64,000 nt of DNA from Clostridium sp. UBA4108 (GTDB lineage: Bacteria > Bacillota > Clostridia > Clostridiales > Clostridiaceae), in contig DFXM01000039.1 in the NCBI GenBank assembly GCA_002381695.1, positions 232,517 through 296,516 of the forward strand, written 5' to 3'. How positions within the stretch are numbered: the stretch's first letter is position 1; each line of letters starts with the position of its first letter. The translations under genes and the position numbers were made by a program. This document shows positions 8,763-17,625 of the stretch, piece after piece. The notes below the pieces were generated by a model, which did not search any database, was not told the origin of the DNA, and worked only from the letters and a program-made list of their open reading frames with translations.

Positions 8763-9758
8763 ATGAGTTATGAACCCTATAATTGTGTAGACTGTGGAAG
8801 TGAGTTTTGTCCTTGTCATTTAGCGGAGTCTGGAAATTGTATTTTATGTTCTCATTTAGATGGAAAAGATTTCTGCGACTGTGTAAATTGGAATGGAGTA
8901 TGTATATACCAAGAATTTGTCCAAAATAACTATAAGGCAAAGGAAGGTAGAAAGTACAATAGTTTTCAGGTTATTAGTAAAGAAGATTTAACTAATAGCT
9001 TAACAAAGTTTAAAATAAAAGTTACTAAGAAGCTTGCCAGTGATTTAACATATCCAGGGGCTTTTATTTTTATAAGGAAAGAAGATAAGGAAAATAGTTA
9101 TGATACACCTATATGTGTAATGGAAAGTGATACAGGTGATGATATTATTACCATAGTTATAGAAATGAAAGGATTAAAGACAAAAACTCTACAAACAGTT
9201 CAGGTAGGAGATACGGTGTTAATTAAGGGACCATTTTGGAATGGCATATTAGGACTTAACTCTATATTAAATGCTAAAAGAAAAAATTGTTTACTTATCT
9301 GTAGAGGGATAGGCCAAGCGCCTATGGTACCTGTTATGAATAAGTTATATAGAAATGACAATAAACTAATTGTATTGCTAGATAAAGGATTAACTGAAAA
9401 AGTATTTATAGAACAAGAATTAGAGAGGTACAATGCTAAAGTTATCGAAATAGATAATATAATTCAGAATGGTATACTCATACCCAAATGTAGAAAATTA
9501 ATTGAAGAAACAATAATAAAAGATAATATTGATTTAGTACATTGTGACACTACAGACATTATAAGTTATCAGGTTATGAAAATAGTGGAAGCCTTTCAGA
9601 GAGATTTGAGTTTCTCATGTAGTAATAACGAAAAAATGTGCTGTGGAGAAGGGGTTTGTGGTTGCTGTACAATTATGAATAATGATGAGAAGTTAAGAAG
9701 ACTTTGTAAGATGCAAACAGAGCCTAAATTTGTATTTGAGGGGAGGAGACTACTTTGA
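8763..9758 (+). CDS. Cysteine-rich ferredoxin reductase-like FAD/NAD(P)-binding iron-sulfur protein
   Basis: This 331-residue cytoplasmic protein has three parts. Residues 1-50 hold nine cysteines (positions 8, 11, 16, 18, 26, 29, 38, 40, 47), an unusual Fe-S-type cluster region. The middle is a ferredoxin reductase-like FAD/NAD(P) module, with LICRGIGQAPMVP as the nucleotide-binding loop. The end holds Cys286, 293, 294, 299, 301 and 302 (CCGEGVCGCC), resembling the [2Fe-2S] site of dihydroorotate dehydrogenase electron-transfer subunit PyrK and of sulfide dehydrogenase/NfnA. It overlaps the next gene by four bases, so the two products likely form a complex. The physiological substrate is unknown. 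Confidence 0.75.
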   Translation: MSYEPYNCVDCGSEFCPCHLAESGNCILCSHLDGKDFCDCVNWNGVCIYQEFVQNNYKAKEGRKYNSFQVISKEDLTNSLTKFKIKVTKKLASDLTYPGAFIFIRKEDKENSYDTPICVMESDTGDDIITIVIEMKGLKTKTLQTVQVGDTVLIKGPFWNGILGLNSILNAKRKNCLLICRGIGQAPMVPVMNKLYRNDNKLIVLLDKGLTEKVFIEQELERYNAKVIEIDNIIQNGILIPKCRKLIEETIIKDNIDLVHCDTTDIISYQVMKIVEAFQRDLSFSCSNNEKMCCGEGVCGCCTIMNNDEKLRRLCKMQTEPKFVFEGRRLL

Positions 9759-11032
9759 AGGTAATAGTAATAGGTGGCGGTTGGTCAGGATGTGCAGCAG
9801 CAATTACAGCTAAAAAAGCTGGGGCAGATGTAGAAATACTAGAGAAAACAGATTTACTTTTAGGACTTGGTAATGTTGGTGGAATAATGAGAAACAATGG
9901 AAGATATACTGCGGCTGAAGAGCTCATAGCACTAGGTGCAGGAGATTTATTTAATATAACGGATAGTAATACAATTCATAAAAATATTCAGTTCCCAGGA
10001 CACGAACATGCATGGCTTTATAATGTTAATAAAATAGAATCAGCAGTAAGGAAACATCTAGAGGAATTAGATATAAAAATAAGAGTAACAACAAGGGCCG
10101 TAGATGTAAAAAAAGATGGTGGAAGAATTAAGGGAATTTATTTAAGTGATGGAGAGTTAGTTACAGGAGATGTGTTTATAGAAACCACAGGTTCCACAGG
10201 ACCTATGGGAAATTGTTTGAGATATGGAAATGGATGCTCTATGTGTATTTTAAGATGTCCATCCTTTGGTCCTAGAATTAGTATAAGTTATAGAGCAGGA
10301 ATAGAGGATATCAAGGGCGAAAGAGATGAAGATATTTACGGTGCTTTTAGTGGTTCTTGTAAATTGTGCAAAGAAAGCCTTTCAGAAGAAATATTGAAGG
10401 AATTAAATGATACTGGAGTGGTAGTACTTAAGGTCCCAGAAGAAGATATTAACGTAGATAAATTGAAACAAAAGGTATGCCAACAATATGCATTAAAAGA
10501 GTTTGCCGAAAATATAGTATTGCTTGATACTGGTCATGCAAAATTGATGACATCATATTATCCGTTAGAAAAACTTCGAAAGATAAAAGGTCTTGAAGAT
10601 GCAAAGTATGTAGATCCTTATGCTGGTGGAAAAGGAAATTCTATAAGATATCTTTCAGTTGCTCCTAGAACTAACGACTTAAAGGTATTAGGACTGGATA
10701 ATCTATTTTGTGGCGGAGAAAAAAGTGGACTTTTTGTAGGACATACAGAAGCTATAGCTACAGGTTCATTAGCAGGTCATAACGCAGTAAGAAATGAGCT
10801 AGGTATGCCACTTTTAATTTTACCAAGATTGTTAGCTGTGGGTGATATAATTGCCTATGCAAATGAAAAAGTACAAACTGTGGAGGGAAGAAGAAATAGA
10901 TATACCTTTGCAGGTTCAGAATATTTTCAGAGGATGAAGGATTTAGGAATTTATACTTTAGATAAAGAAGAAACATGTGTAAAAATTAAAAAGTTAAATT
11001 TAGATAATGTATTTAATCAAAAGCTTGTTTAA
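9755..11032 (+). CDS. FAD-dependent oxidoreductase with extra cysteine clusters, partner of the preceding gene
   Basis: The 425-residue protein starts with a Rossmann dinucleotide loop (VIVIGGGWSGCAAAITAKKA) and ends with a GidA/TrmFO-like FAD segment (FCGGEKSGLFVGHTEAIATG). In between are Cys161, 164 and 168 (CSMCILRC) and Cys202 and 205 (CKLC), which could hold an iron-sulfur cluster or redox disulfide. The TTG start at 9755 overlaps the TGA of the upstream gene and is preceded by GGGGAGGAG. I infer an electron-transferring two-subunit enzyme passing electrons from NAD(P)H through the first subunit to this flavoprotein. The acceptor is not deducible. Confidence 0.72.
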   Translation: MKVIVIGGGWSGCAAAITAKKAGADVEILEKTDLLLGLGNVGGIMRNNGRYTAAEELIALGAGDLFNITDSNTIHKNIQFPGHEHAWLYNVNKIESAVRKHLEELDIKIRVTTRAVDVKKDGGRIKGIYLSDGELVTGDVFIETTGSTGPMGNCLRYGNGCSMCILRCPSFGPRISISYRAGIEDIKGERDEDIYGAFSGSCKLCKESLSEEILKELNDTGVVVLKVPEEDINVDKLKQKVCQQYALKEFAENIVLLDTGHAKLMTSYYPLEKLRKIKGLEDAKYVDPYAGGKGNSIRYLSVAPRTNDLKVLGLDNLFCGGEKSGLFVGHTEAIATGSLAGHNAVRNELGMPLLILPRLLAVGDIIAYANEKVQTVEGRRNRYTFAGSEYFQRMKDLGIYTLDKEETCVKIKKLNLDNVFNQKLV

Positions 11033-11055
11033 TTTATATATGATACTTTATATAA

Positions 11056-11199
11056 GGTGATACAGTTTTTGATTATAGTACAGTAGAAAAAATTTATGGT
11101 GTAGGTGGAGGAAGTTTTCCCTATGGAGATATCTTAATAGTAGGTAGTGATAGATATGATACCACTAAGAAAGTATTGCAGACCATAGGGAAGTTGTAA
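11056..11199 (+). pseudogene. Remnant of an unidentified gene (C-terminal 47 codons)
   Basis: An open stretch with no start codon reads GDTVFDYSTVEKIYGVGG, then GSFPYGDILIVGSDRYDT and ends at TAA (11197-11199). The composition is protein-like, but TAA blocks the frame immediately upstream. It looks like the tail of a deleted gene; I do not recognise the family. Confidence 0.4.
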
Positions 11200-11263
11200 A
11201 TTTGATCAAATAAAACAAAACCATAAACAATAATCCTCTATTTTTTACAACGACCTCAGAATC

Positions 11264-11305
11264 GCAGAAGAATTTGTAAACACAAAATCTTCTGCTTTAA
11301 TATTT
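11264..11305 (+). terminator. Terminator-like hairpin
   Basis: GCAGAAGAATTTGT pairs with ACAAAATCTTCTGC with one mismatch and a short loop, followed by TTTAATATTT. Confidence 0.6.
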
Positions 11306-11405
11306 CAAAGGTTATGAGCAATTTGCTTCTTTACTTATGTATATTGTATTTTTTTATTTACCGCTTTTTAACTTTTACATTAAAAAAGAGCTTCTACAAA
11401 GAACT

Positions 11406-11447
11406 AAAAGAAGTTGTATACAAATAACTTATGCAACTTCTTTTATT
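11406..11447 (+). terminator. Second hairpin upstream of the cad promoter
   Basis: AAAAGAAGTTG and CAACTTCTTTT form an 11-bp perfect stem around 17 bases, insulating the cad promoter from upstream transcription. Confidence 0.5.
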
Positions 11448-11480
11448 GTATATAAAACTTTAAATTTAACAATAAAATCT

Positions 11481-11509
11481 TTGACAAATAAAAATAAGCA
11501 GCATATACT
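11481..11509 (+). promoter_or_regulatory. Promoter of the cadC-cadA operon
   Basis: TTGACA (11481-11486) and TATACT (11504-11509) are 17 bases apart, directly before the CadC-type operator. Confidence 0.75.
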
Positions 11510-11515
11510 AAATAT

Positions 11516-11547
11516 ATGAATACATATACATATATACATACATTCAT
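11516..11547 (+). promoter_or_regulatory. CadC/ArsR-type operator
   Basis: A 32-base imperfect palindrome begins ATGAAT and ends ATTCAT, with repeated ATACAT units inside. It starts seven bases past the -10 element, where a bound ArsR-family repressor would block transcription. ATGAAT half-sites are typical of cadmium- and zinc-responsive family members. Confidence 0.65.
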
Positions 11548-11564
11548 GTGAGGTGATATATTAA

Positions 11565-11933
11565 ATGGATAATAATAAAGATATCTTTGATAATTGTAAT
11601 TGTAACGTAATACATGAAGATGTGGTTAAGAAGGTTAAAGAAACTATTCCAGAAGATGAAACTTTATATGATTTAGCAGATTTATTCAAAGTTTTTGGGG
11701 ATAGCACAAGAATAAAAATTATATGTGCATTATTCCAATCAGAAATGTGTGTATGCGATATTGCAGCATTACTTGGAATGAATCAATCAGCTATATCTCA
11801 TCAGTTGAGAGTTCTTAAGCAAGCAAGATTGGTAAAGTATAGAAAAGAGGGAAAGGTTGTTTACTATTCATTAGATGATGATCATGTTAAAGGGATATTC
11901 GATCAAGGGTTAGCTCATTTAAATGAGGGATAA
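11565..11933 (+). CDS. cadC: CadC-like ArsR-family metal-sensing repressor
   Basis: This 122-residue winged-helix repressor should release DNA when it binds Cd, Pb or Zn. It has the CadC signature set: an N-terminal cysteine pair (Cys11 and Cys13), CVCD at the start of the recognition region and the HTH NQSAISHQLRVLKQARLVKY. A C-terminal acidic/His segment (DDDHVKGIF) may correspond to the alpha-5 zinc site. It precedes cadA by 22 bases, and a palindromic operator overlaps the transcription start. The gene is monocistronic with cadA. Confidence 0.9.
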   Translation: MDNNKDIFDNCNCNVIHEDVVKKVKETIPEDETLYDLADLFKVFGDSTRIKIICALFQSEMCVCDIAALLGMNQSAISHQLRVLKQARLVKYRKEGKVVYYSLDDDHVKGIFDQGLAHLNEG

Positions 11934-11955
11934 AGAAATTTAGGGGGAGTTAGGG

Positions 11956-14448
11956 ATGAGTAATAATAAAATTTCGAAGCCTAATGTTAAATCAAATAAA
12001 CCATTACAAATAAAATCAGAATTAACTAGTATGAAACCAAAGACAATTATGGAACTAAATACAATACAAAAAAAACCAGTTAGTAAGATAAAAAAGCAAT
12101 TCATCTTAGAGGGTTTAGATTGTGCTCATTGTGCATCAAAAATAGAGACAAAACTTAATAGTATTGATGGAATTGATAGTGCTACAGTGAATTTTGTGAC
12201 CAAGACTTTAACTATAGAATTAGAAGAAATTAGTAGAGTCAATGAGTTAGTTGCTGCATCTATAGAATCAATAAAAAAAATTGAGTCTCATGTAATCGTA
12301 AAAGAAAAGACAGCAGGAAAGTCAAATAGATTAGTACTAATGTTAGAAGGTCTATGTTGTGCTAACTGTGCTGCGAAAATTGAAAGAGAAGCAGCTAATA
12401 TTAAAGATGTATGCAGTGCGGTGGTTGATTTTGTAGCAAAGAAACTTATTATGGAAATTGAAAATAATAGTGATAAAGAAGCTATTATCGAAAATGCAAA
12501 AGAGGTTGTAAAGAAAATTGAGCCCGATGTAAAAGTATTTGTATTAGAGGAAAATATTAATAAAAAACAGGAACATTTACATGACCATCATGGAGAAGGT
12601 GAAAATAATAAAACTAAATTTGTAAGGCTTGGAATTGGAGCTGTAATTTATGCAATTGCTATAGCTTTTGACTTTGGTTTTTATGGTGAGTTAATATTAT
12701 ATTTAATAAGTTATTTCCTTGTTGGTGGAGAAGTATTGTTAAGAGCTTTGAAGAATATAAGAGGTGGGCAAGTCTTTGATGAAAACTTCCTTATGAGTAT
12801 AGCTACAATTGGAGCTTTTGCTATTGGAAACTTTCCAGAAGGTGTAGCAGTTATGATATTTTACCAAATAGGAGAGATATTCCAAGGTATGGCTGTTAAT
12901 CATTCAAGAAAGTCAATAGCAGCACTAATGGACATAAGACCTGATTTTGCTAACTTAAAAGTTGGTGACGATATCAAGAAGGTATCACCAGAAGAAGTCA
13001 GCGTAGGGGACATAATAGTTGTAAAACCTGGAGAAAAAGTTCCACTTGACGGTAGAGTAATTGAAGGAAACTCTATGATAGATACTTCTGCACTAACTGG
13101 TGAATCAGTTCCAAGAGAGGTAGAAGTAGGCGATAATATATTAGGTGGAGTTATTAGTAAAAATGGACTTTTAACAATAGAAGTAGAAAAAGAATTTGGA
13201 GACTCAACTATTGCTAAGATATTAGATTTAGTTCAAAATGCAAGTAGTAAAAAAGCTCCAACAGAGAATTTTATAACAAAATTTGCTAGATACTATACAC
13301 CTGCTGTTGTTTTCTCTGCATTAGCATTAGCTATACTACCACCACTTTTTATAAGTGGTGCAACCTTTTCAGAATGGATATATAGAGCGTTGGCTTTCCT
13401 AGTAGTATCTTGTCCATGTGCGTTGGTTGTATCTATACCACTTGGTTTTTTTGGAGGGATAGGTGGAGCTTCAAAAAACGGAATACTAGTTAAAGGTGGA
13501 AACTATCTTGAAGCATTAAATAATGTTGAAGTTGTAGTGTTTGATAAAACTGGAACTTTAACAAAGGGAATATTTAAAGTAACAGAAATAAAACCGCAAA
13601 GTAATATTTCTAAGGATGAGCTTATTACTTATGCAGCCTACGCAGAGAGTTTTTCAAATCACCCAATTGCAACTTCTATCTTAAAAGCTTACGGGAAGGA
13701 AATAGCTAATGATTCAGTAGAGTATTATGAAGAAATATCAGGACATGGTATTAAAGTTATTGCTTTGGGCAAAGAAGTCTTAGCAGGTAATTATAAACTA
13801 ATGAATAAAGAAAATATTTCTTATACAAAAGTAGAAACTATAGGTACCGTAGTTCATGTTGCTGTTAATAAAGAATATGCAGGTTATATAGTTATATCAG
13901 ATGAAGTAAAAGAGGATTCAGCTAAAGCAATTAAAGATTTAAAAGCAATGGGCATTAAGAAAACTGTTATGCTTACAGGGGATAATAAAATTGTTGGAAC
14001 TAAAATTGCTAAAGAACTAGGACTAGACGAAGTTTATTCGGAGTTATTACCAGACCAAAAGGTTGAAAAGGTAGAATTACTAGATAAAGAAAAGACATCT
14101 AAAGGTAAATTAGCATTTGTAGGAGATGGAATAAATGATGCTCCAGTTTTAGCAAGAGCTGATATAGGTATAGCAATGGGAGGAGTAGGTTCAGATGCAG
14201 CAATAGAAGCTGCTGACGTTGTTATAATGACAGACGAGCCTTCAAAGATTGCATCAGCAATAAAAATAGCAAGAAGAACAAGAGCAATAGTAATGCAAAA
14301 TATAGTCTTTGCTTTAGGGGTTAAAGCAATAATATTAGTACTTGTAGCTCTTGGAATGGGTACTATGTGGGAGGCTGTATTTGGCGATGTAGGAGTTACA
14401 TTAATTGCAGTATTAAATTCTATGAGGGCAATGAAAATAGAAAAATAA
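11956..14448 (+). CDS. cadA: Cadmium/zinc/lead-exporting P1B-type ATPase
   Basis: This 830-residue ATPase pumps divalent soft metals out of the cell. The N-terminus has a basic, disordered stretch of about 45 residues, then two heavy-metal-associated domains (GLDCAHCASK with Cys56 and Cys59; GLCCANCAAK), and a His-rich linker (EHLHDHHGEGE). The P-type core follows: SALTGESVP, the transmembrane SCPCALVVS metal site, the phosphorylated Asp in FDKTGTLTKG, and GDGINDAPVLARADIGIAMG. The last helix reads GDVGVTLIAVLN, and its Asp is typical of Zn/Cd/Pb rather than Cu pumps. GGGGGAG precedes the start. It is cotranscribed with cadC. Confidence 0.93.
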   Translation: MSNNKISKPNVKSNKPLQIKSELTSMKPKTIMELNTIQKKPVSKIKKQFILEGLDCAHCASKIETKLNSIDGIDSATVNFVTKTLTIELEEISRVNELVAASIESIKKIESHVIVKEKTAGKSNRLVLMLEGLCCANCAAKIEREAANIKDVCSAVVDFVAKKLIMEIENNSDKEAIIENAKEVVKKIEPDVKVFVLEENINKKQEHLHDHHGEGENNKTKFVRLGIGAVIYAIAIAFDFGFYGELILYLISYFLVGGEVLLRALKNIRGGQVFDENFLMSIATIGAFAIGNFPEGVAVMIFYQIGEIFQGMAVNHSRKSIAALMDIRPDFANLKVGDDIKKVSPEEVSVGDIIVVKPGEKVPLDGRVIEGNSMIDTSALTGESVPREVEVGDNILGGVISKNGLLTIEVEKEFGDSTIAKILDLVQNASSKKAPTENFITKFARYYTPAVVFSALALAILPPLFISGATFSEWIYRALAFLVVSCPCALVVSIPLGFFGGIGGASKNGILVKGGNYLEALNNVEVVVFDKTGTLTKGIFKVTEIKPQSNISKDELITYAAYAESFSNHPIATSILKAYGKEIANDSVEYYEEISGHGIKVIALGKEVLAGNYKLMNKENISYTKVETIGTVVHVAVNKEYAGYIVISDEVKEDSAKAIKDLKAMGIKKTVMLTGDNKIVGTKIAKELGLDEVYSELLPDQKVEKVELLDKEKTSKGKLAFVGDGINDAPVLARADIGIAMGGVGSDAAIEAADVVIMTDEPSKIASAIKIARRTRAIVMQNIVFALGVKAIILVLVALGMGTMWEAVFGDVGVTLIAVLNSMRAMKIEK

Positions 14449-14456
14449 TGATAACA

Positions 14457-14487
14457 ATTATGCAGTCATAATTTATGGCTGCATAAT
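14457..14487 (+). terminator. Hairpin after cadA
   Basis: ATTATGCAG and CTGCATAAT form a stem extended by CATAA/TTATG eight bases after the cadA stop. The T run is poor, so termination is likely but not certain. Confidence 0.5.
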
Positions 14488-14732
14488 TACTATGGGAATA
14501 TCTATGAATAATATAAATAATGAAAAATATATGATAAGTTCTTTAGAATTAATATATTTAATTAATCAAAGAAAAAAGGTGCTCCGTTACAGAGTCACCT
14601 TTCAATGATGGGGTCATTTGAAATTTTAATTAGACAAATAAATAATATCATAAAATAGAAAGTATGTGTGTAGAAATACATCGAAAATACACTATTAACT
14701 ATTGTTCACATAAAAGACAGTGAATATTTTAG

Positions 14733-14888
14733 ATTAGTATTAATAAAATTGATCCCTTTACTCTTCAAGAGAATTTCACTAGTGATATTTATATTTTTCA
14801 AGATACTACGATTACGCCTATTGAAGCTGCTGGAATCAGAGAGGTTCAAAATTTTTTTAAGATTGAAAATTGCACAGTAGAAAATTAA
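14733..14888 (+). pseudogene. Remnant of an unidentified gene
   Basis: A 51-codon open stretch without a start codon includes ENFTSDIYIFQDTTITPIEA and ends CTVEN before TAA. A TAG closes the frame upstream. It resembles the tail of a deleted gene of unknown family. Nearby, 14575-14610 holds an isolated hairpin (AAAGGTG / CACCTTT) that also looks like debris. The rest of the 14488-14982 gap is empty. Confidence 0.35.
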
Positions 14889-14982
14889 ATATTAAAGCTT
14901 TACATAAAGGGAAGAACGTGGTTAACTAATAATGTATAATGTTCAAAAGTTTAGTAAAAATATTTAGTAGAGGTGTATTTTG

Positions 14983-15636
14983 ATGAAAAAAGGGGATTTT
15001 TTATGGGGTTTTATACTTTTGGTTTTTGTGGCAATTTTAGTTGTGCCATTCTCAAGAGAAGCATTTATTGAAGTTACCCATACCTATCCGTATATGGGAG
15101 GGTTTTTAAAATTTGCTATTTTAGCCACCATGGGTGATATGCTAGGAAGCAGAGTTATAAGTGGCGACTGGAGTATTCCAAGAGGAGTTTTTTGGAAGGC
15201 AACCATATGGGGAATTATAGGAATGGCAATAACACTTGTATTTTCTATATTTTCAGGAGGGATAATAGCGGCACAAGCAGAAGGCATGCTGCCTTTTAAA
15301 GGAGTAACAATAGGACATGCATTTTTCACCAGTGCTACTATGAACATTACTTTTGCTCCATCAATGTTTATCTTTCATAAATATACTGATATATATATAG
15401 ACACAAAGTATGATAAAAGTGGTGGTAAAATCACTCTTAAAGAAATAACAGAAAAGATTGATTGGCATACCCTTGTAAGTTTCTCTATGCTTAAAACTAT
15501 TCCATTCTTTTGGATACCTTGTCACACATTAGTATTTTTATTGCCAGGTCAATACAGAGTGCTAGCTTCTGCATTTTTATCTATTGCCCTTGGACTTTTA
15601 TTAGCAATAGCTAAAAAATCTAAAAAATCAACATAA
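14983..15636 (+). CDS. Polytopic membrane protein, possibly Mpv17/PMP22-like
   Basis: This 217-residue integral membrane protein has four to five hydrophobic segments. The pattern (GGFLKFAILATMGDMLGSRV early, FWIPCHTLVFLLPGQYRVLA late) is reminiscent of the Mpv17/PMP22 family, but I am not certain. No enzymatic motif is visible. I chose the ATG at 14983 over the in-frame TTG three bases earlier because AGAGGTG gives better spacing. It stands alone with a strong terminator. Confidence 0.65.
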   Translation: MKKGDFLWGFILLVFVAILVVPFSREAFIEVTHTYPYMGGFLKFAILATMGDMLGSRVISGDWSIPRGVFWKATIWGIIGMAITLVFSIFSGGIIAAQAEGMLPFKGVTIGHAFFTSATMNITFAPSMFIFHKYTDIYIDTKYDKSGGKITLKEITEKIDWHTLVSFSMLKTIPFFWIPCHTLVFLLPGQYRVLASAFLSIALGLLLAIAKKSKKST

Positions 15637-15653
15637 TAAATACACATAACAAT

Positions 15654-15701
15654 AACACTATCCTAACTGCTTAAATGCAGGTAAAGAGGATAGTGTTTTT
15701 T
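15654..15701 (+). terminator. Terminator after the membrane-protein gene
   Basis: AACACTATCCT and AGGATAGTGTT form an 11-bp perfect stem followed by six T. From 15702 to 15860 I see no gene or signal. Confidence 0.85.
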
Positions 15702-15865
15702 ATTAGAGATTTTTTGAATATTCTATACCCAATTTACTCAAGTATTTATATGAAATTTCTCAGGAGGGTAAGAGTAGAGAATGATTAGCTGTATGACCAA
15801 TAAGAAGCCTGGTTCATCTATGATAATTTTTTTCAAAACTATATATTATTTTATGGAATATTTGT

Positions 15866-15888
15866 TATAATTGTTAGGTGTGACCTAA
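15866..15888 (+). promoter_or_regulatory. Extended -10 promoter with palindromic operator before the MATE gene
   Basis: TGT-TATAAT (15863-15871) is an extended -10. Three bases later a perfect 6-3-6 palindrome, TTAGGT-GTG-ACCTAA (15874-15888), covers the expected start point. The half-site resembles those of DtxR-type metal regulators but the spacing does not match exactly. It is likely a repressor site for the exporter gene 100 bases downstream. Confidence 0.5.
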
Positions 15889-15990
15889 TGATGATTATTA
15901 AATCAAAATAGAGTACATTCAATAATAAGTAAAATTATAAATATTTTAAGTTAGCATATATTTTTAATTTTTATATATTTAGGGGGAAAT

Positions 15991-17355
15991 ATGAAAATAA
16001 CAAGGGATAAAAAGTTTTATAAGATGCTTTTTAGCATATCATTACCCATAGCGATACAAAACCTTATTACCTTTGCTGTAAGTATGATTGACACATTAAT
16101 GGTAGGTTCTTTAGGGGAAGTACAACTATCAGCAGTAGCAATAGCAAATAATTTGTTTTTTATCTTGACCTTGCTAATGTTTGGGCTAGCTGGTGGCTCT
16201 AATATAATGATATCTCAATATTGGGGAAAAAATGATAGAAAATCTATTCATAAAATACTTGCAATAATGTATAGAGTTTGTATTGCAATTACTTTGATTT
16301 TTATTGGAATAGCAATATTTTTACCAAATAAATTCATGAGCATTTTTACCACTGATATAAATGTTATAGAGGCAGGAGCAAGTTATCTTAGAATCATTTG
16401 TATAGGATATATGTTTTATGCTATAACTAACTGCACAATTATGATGTTACGTTCAGTTAAAACGGTAAAGATTTCAATAATAGTTTATAGTATATCATTG
16501 CTAGTAAATGGTTTTTTTAACTGGGTGTTTATTTTTGGTAATTTAGGGGCTTCTGCATTAGGGGTTAGAGGGGCTGCTATAGCTACCGTAATAGCAAGAG
16601 CTACTGAATTTATAATAGCTATGACATTTATGACCATATTTGAAGAAAAAATAAATCTTAAATTAAAGAATTTAATACATATAGATAAGATTATATTAAA
16701 GGATTATATATCTATTTGTATACCAGTGTTGTTTAATGAATTGCTTTGGTCTACAGGAGCATCTATGATTTCAGTTATAATTGGTAGGATGGGATTCGTT
16801 GCGGCTAATAGTATAAATGTTGTTGCGCACCAGTTTGTAACGGTATTTATATTTGGGTTGTCTAATGCATCTTCCGTTATAATTGGAAACACCATAGGGG
16901 AAGGTAAAAAAGAAAAAGCTAAAGAGTATGCTTCAACCATTGCAATTTTTAGTATTACCATGGGAATTATATCAGGAATTATTATATATTTAATAAGGCC
17001 AATAGTAGTTGATTTTTATAATGTATCCGAAGCCACCAAACTGCTTGCTATGGACATAATGTCCGTTACATCTATAGTAGTTATTTTTCAAGCTTTAGGG
17101 GTAAATCTAATGATGGGAGTTTTACGTGGTGGTGGAGATGCAAAATTTGTTCTTCTCAATGATTTAATATTTATGTGGTTAGTTGCTATACCAGTAGGAT
17201 TTTTAGCAGCGTTTGTATTTAAATTACCAGTAACTATAGTTTTCCTCATCATTAAGTGTGATGAAATACTAAAATCTTTAGTGGCTGTAATTAGAGTTAA
17301 AAGTGGAAAGTGGGTCACTGATGTAACCAGAGATTTTTCAGAAATAGAGGCGTAA
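15991..17355 (+). CDS. MATE-family multidrug/cation efflux transporter
   Basis: This 454-residue membrane antiporter has the two-fold MATE architecture of 12 helices. The first half opens with FSISLPIAIQNLITFAVSMI, then DTLMVGSLGEVQLSAVAIAN; the second has PVLFNELLWSTGASMISVII. Such proteins export cationic drugs or metabolites using Na+ or H+. The start follows AGGGGG. The substrate is not deducible. The palindrome over its promoter suggests it is inducible. It is monocistronic. Confidence 0.92.
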   Translation: MKITRDKKFYKMLFSISLPIAIQNLITFAVSMIDTLMVGSLGEVQLSAVAIANNLFFILTLLMFGLAGGSNIMISQYWGKNDRKSIHKILAIMYRVCIAITLIFIGIAIFLPNKFMSIFTTDINVIEAGASYLRIICIGYMFYAITNCTIMMLRSVKTVKISIIVYSISLLVNGFFNWVFIFGNLGASALGVRGAAIATVIARATEFIIAMTFMTIFEEKINLKLKNLIHIDKIILKDYISICIPVLFNELLWSTGASMISVIIGRMGFVAANSINVVAHQFVTVFIFGLSNASSVIIGNTIGEGKKEKAKEYASTIAIFSITMGIISGIIIYLIRPIVVDFYNVSEATKLLAMDIMSVTSIVVIFQALGVNLMMGVLRGGGDAKFVLLNDLIFMWLVAIPVGFLAAFVFKLPVTIVFLIIKCDEILKSLVAVIRVKSGKWVTDVTRDFSEIEA

Positions 17356-17369
17356 ATAACAATAATTAT

Positions 17370-17427
17370 AGGACAGTGTCTTAAGAGGATTAAAATTTAC
17401 TCTTAGGCAGTGTCCTTTAATTTTTAT
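17370..17427 (+). terminator. Terminator after the MATE gene
   Basis: AGGACAGTGTCTTAAGAG pairs imperfectly with CTCTTAGGCAGTGTCCT, then TTTAATTTTT. Confidence 0.7.
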
Positions 17428-17438
17428 TATTTTTCATG

Positions 17439-17465
17439 TAATACATATTATCTCAATATGTATTA
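17439..17465. repeat. Perfect 11-bp inverted repeat
   Basis: TAATACATATT and AATATGTATTA flank ATCTC. There is no T run, and it stands 160 bases before the SGNH hydrolase gene, so it may be an operator. Confidence 0.4.
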
Positions 17466-17625
17466 TATAAGTAATTATATAAAATAAGTATATTATTATA
17501 ATTAAAGTTATATTAATAATAATGTGGAAGACATATAAGTAAAGCTTACATAATTTAATAAACAATTATTAAGAGAGTAGATTTAAAGCTTGATATAAAT
17601 TTATTATTGAAAGGGTGATGAGTCT

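Noticed and set aside
11337..11519. A 60-codon frame upstream of cadC
   Set aside because: It crosses the hairpin at 11406-11447 and the cad promoter, has no ribosome site and is not protein-like.
14575..14610. AAAGGTG/CACCTTT hairpin, first considered the end of an insertion sequence
   Set aside because: No matching second end, target duplication or transposase fragment is present within several kilobases.
15780..15870. 29-codon frame after AGGAGGG beginning MISCMTNKKPG
   Set aside because: It ends within the MATE promoter, is very short and shows no further sign of being a gene.
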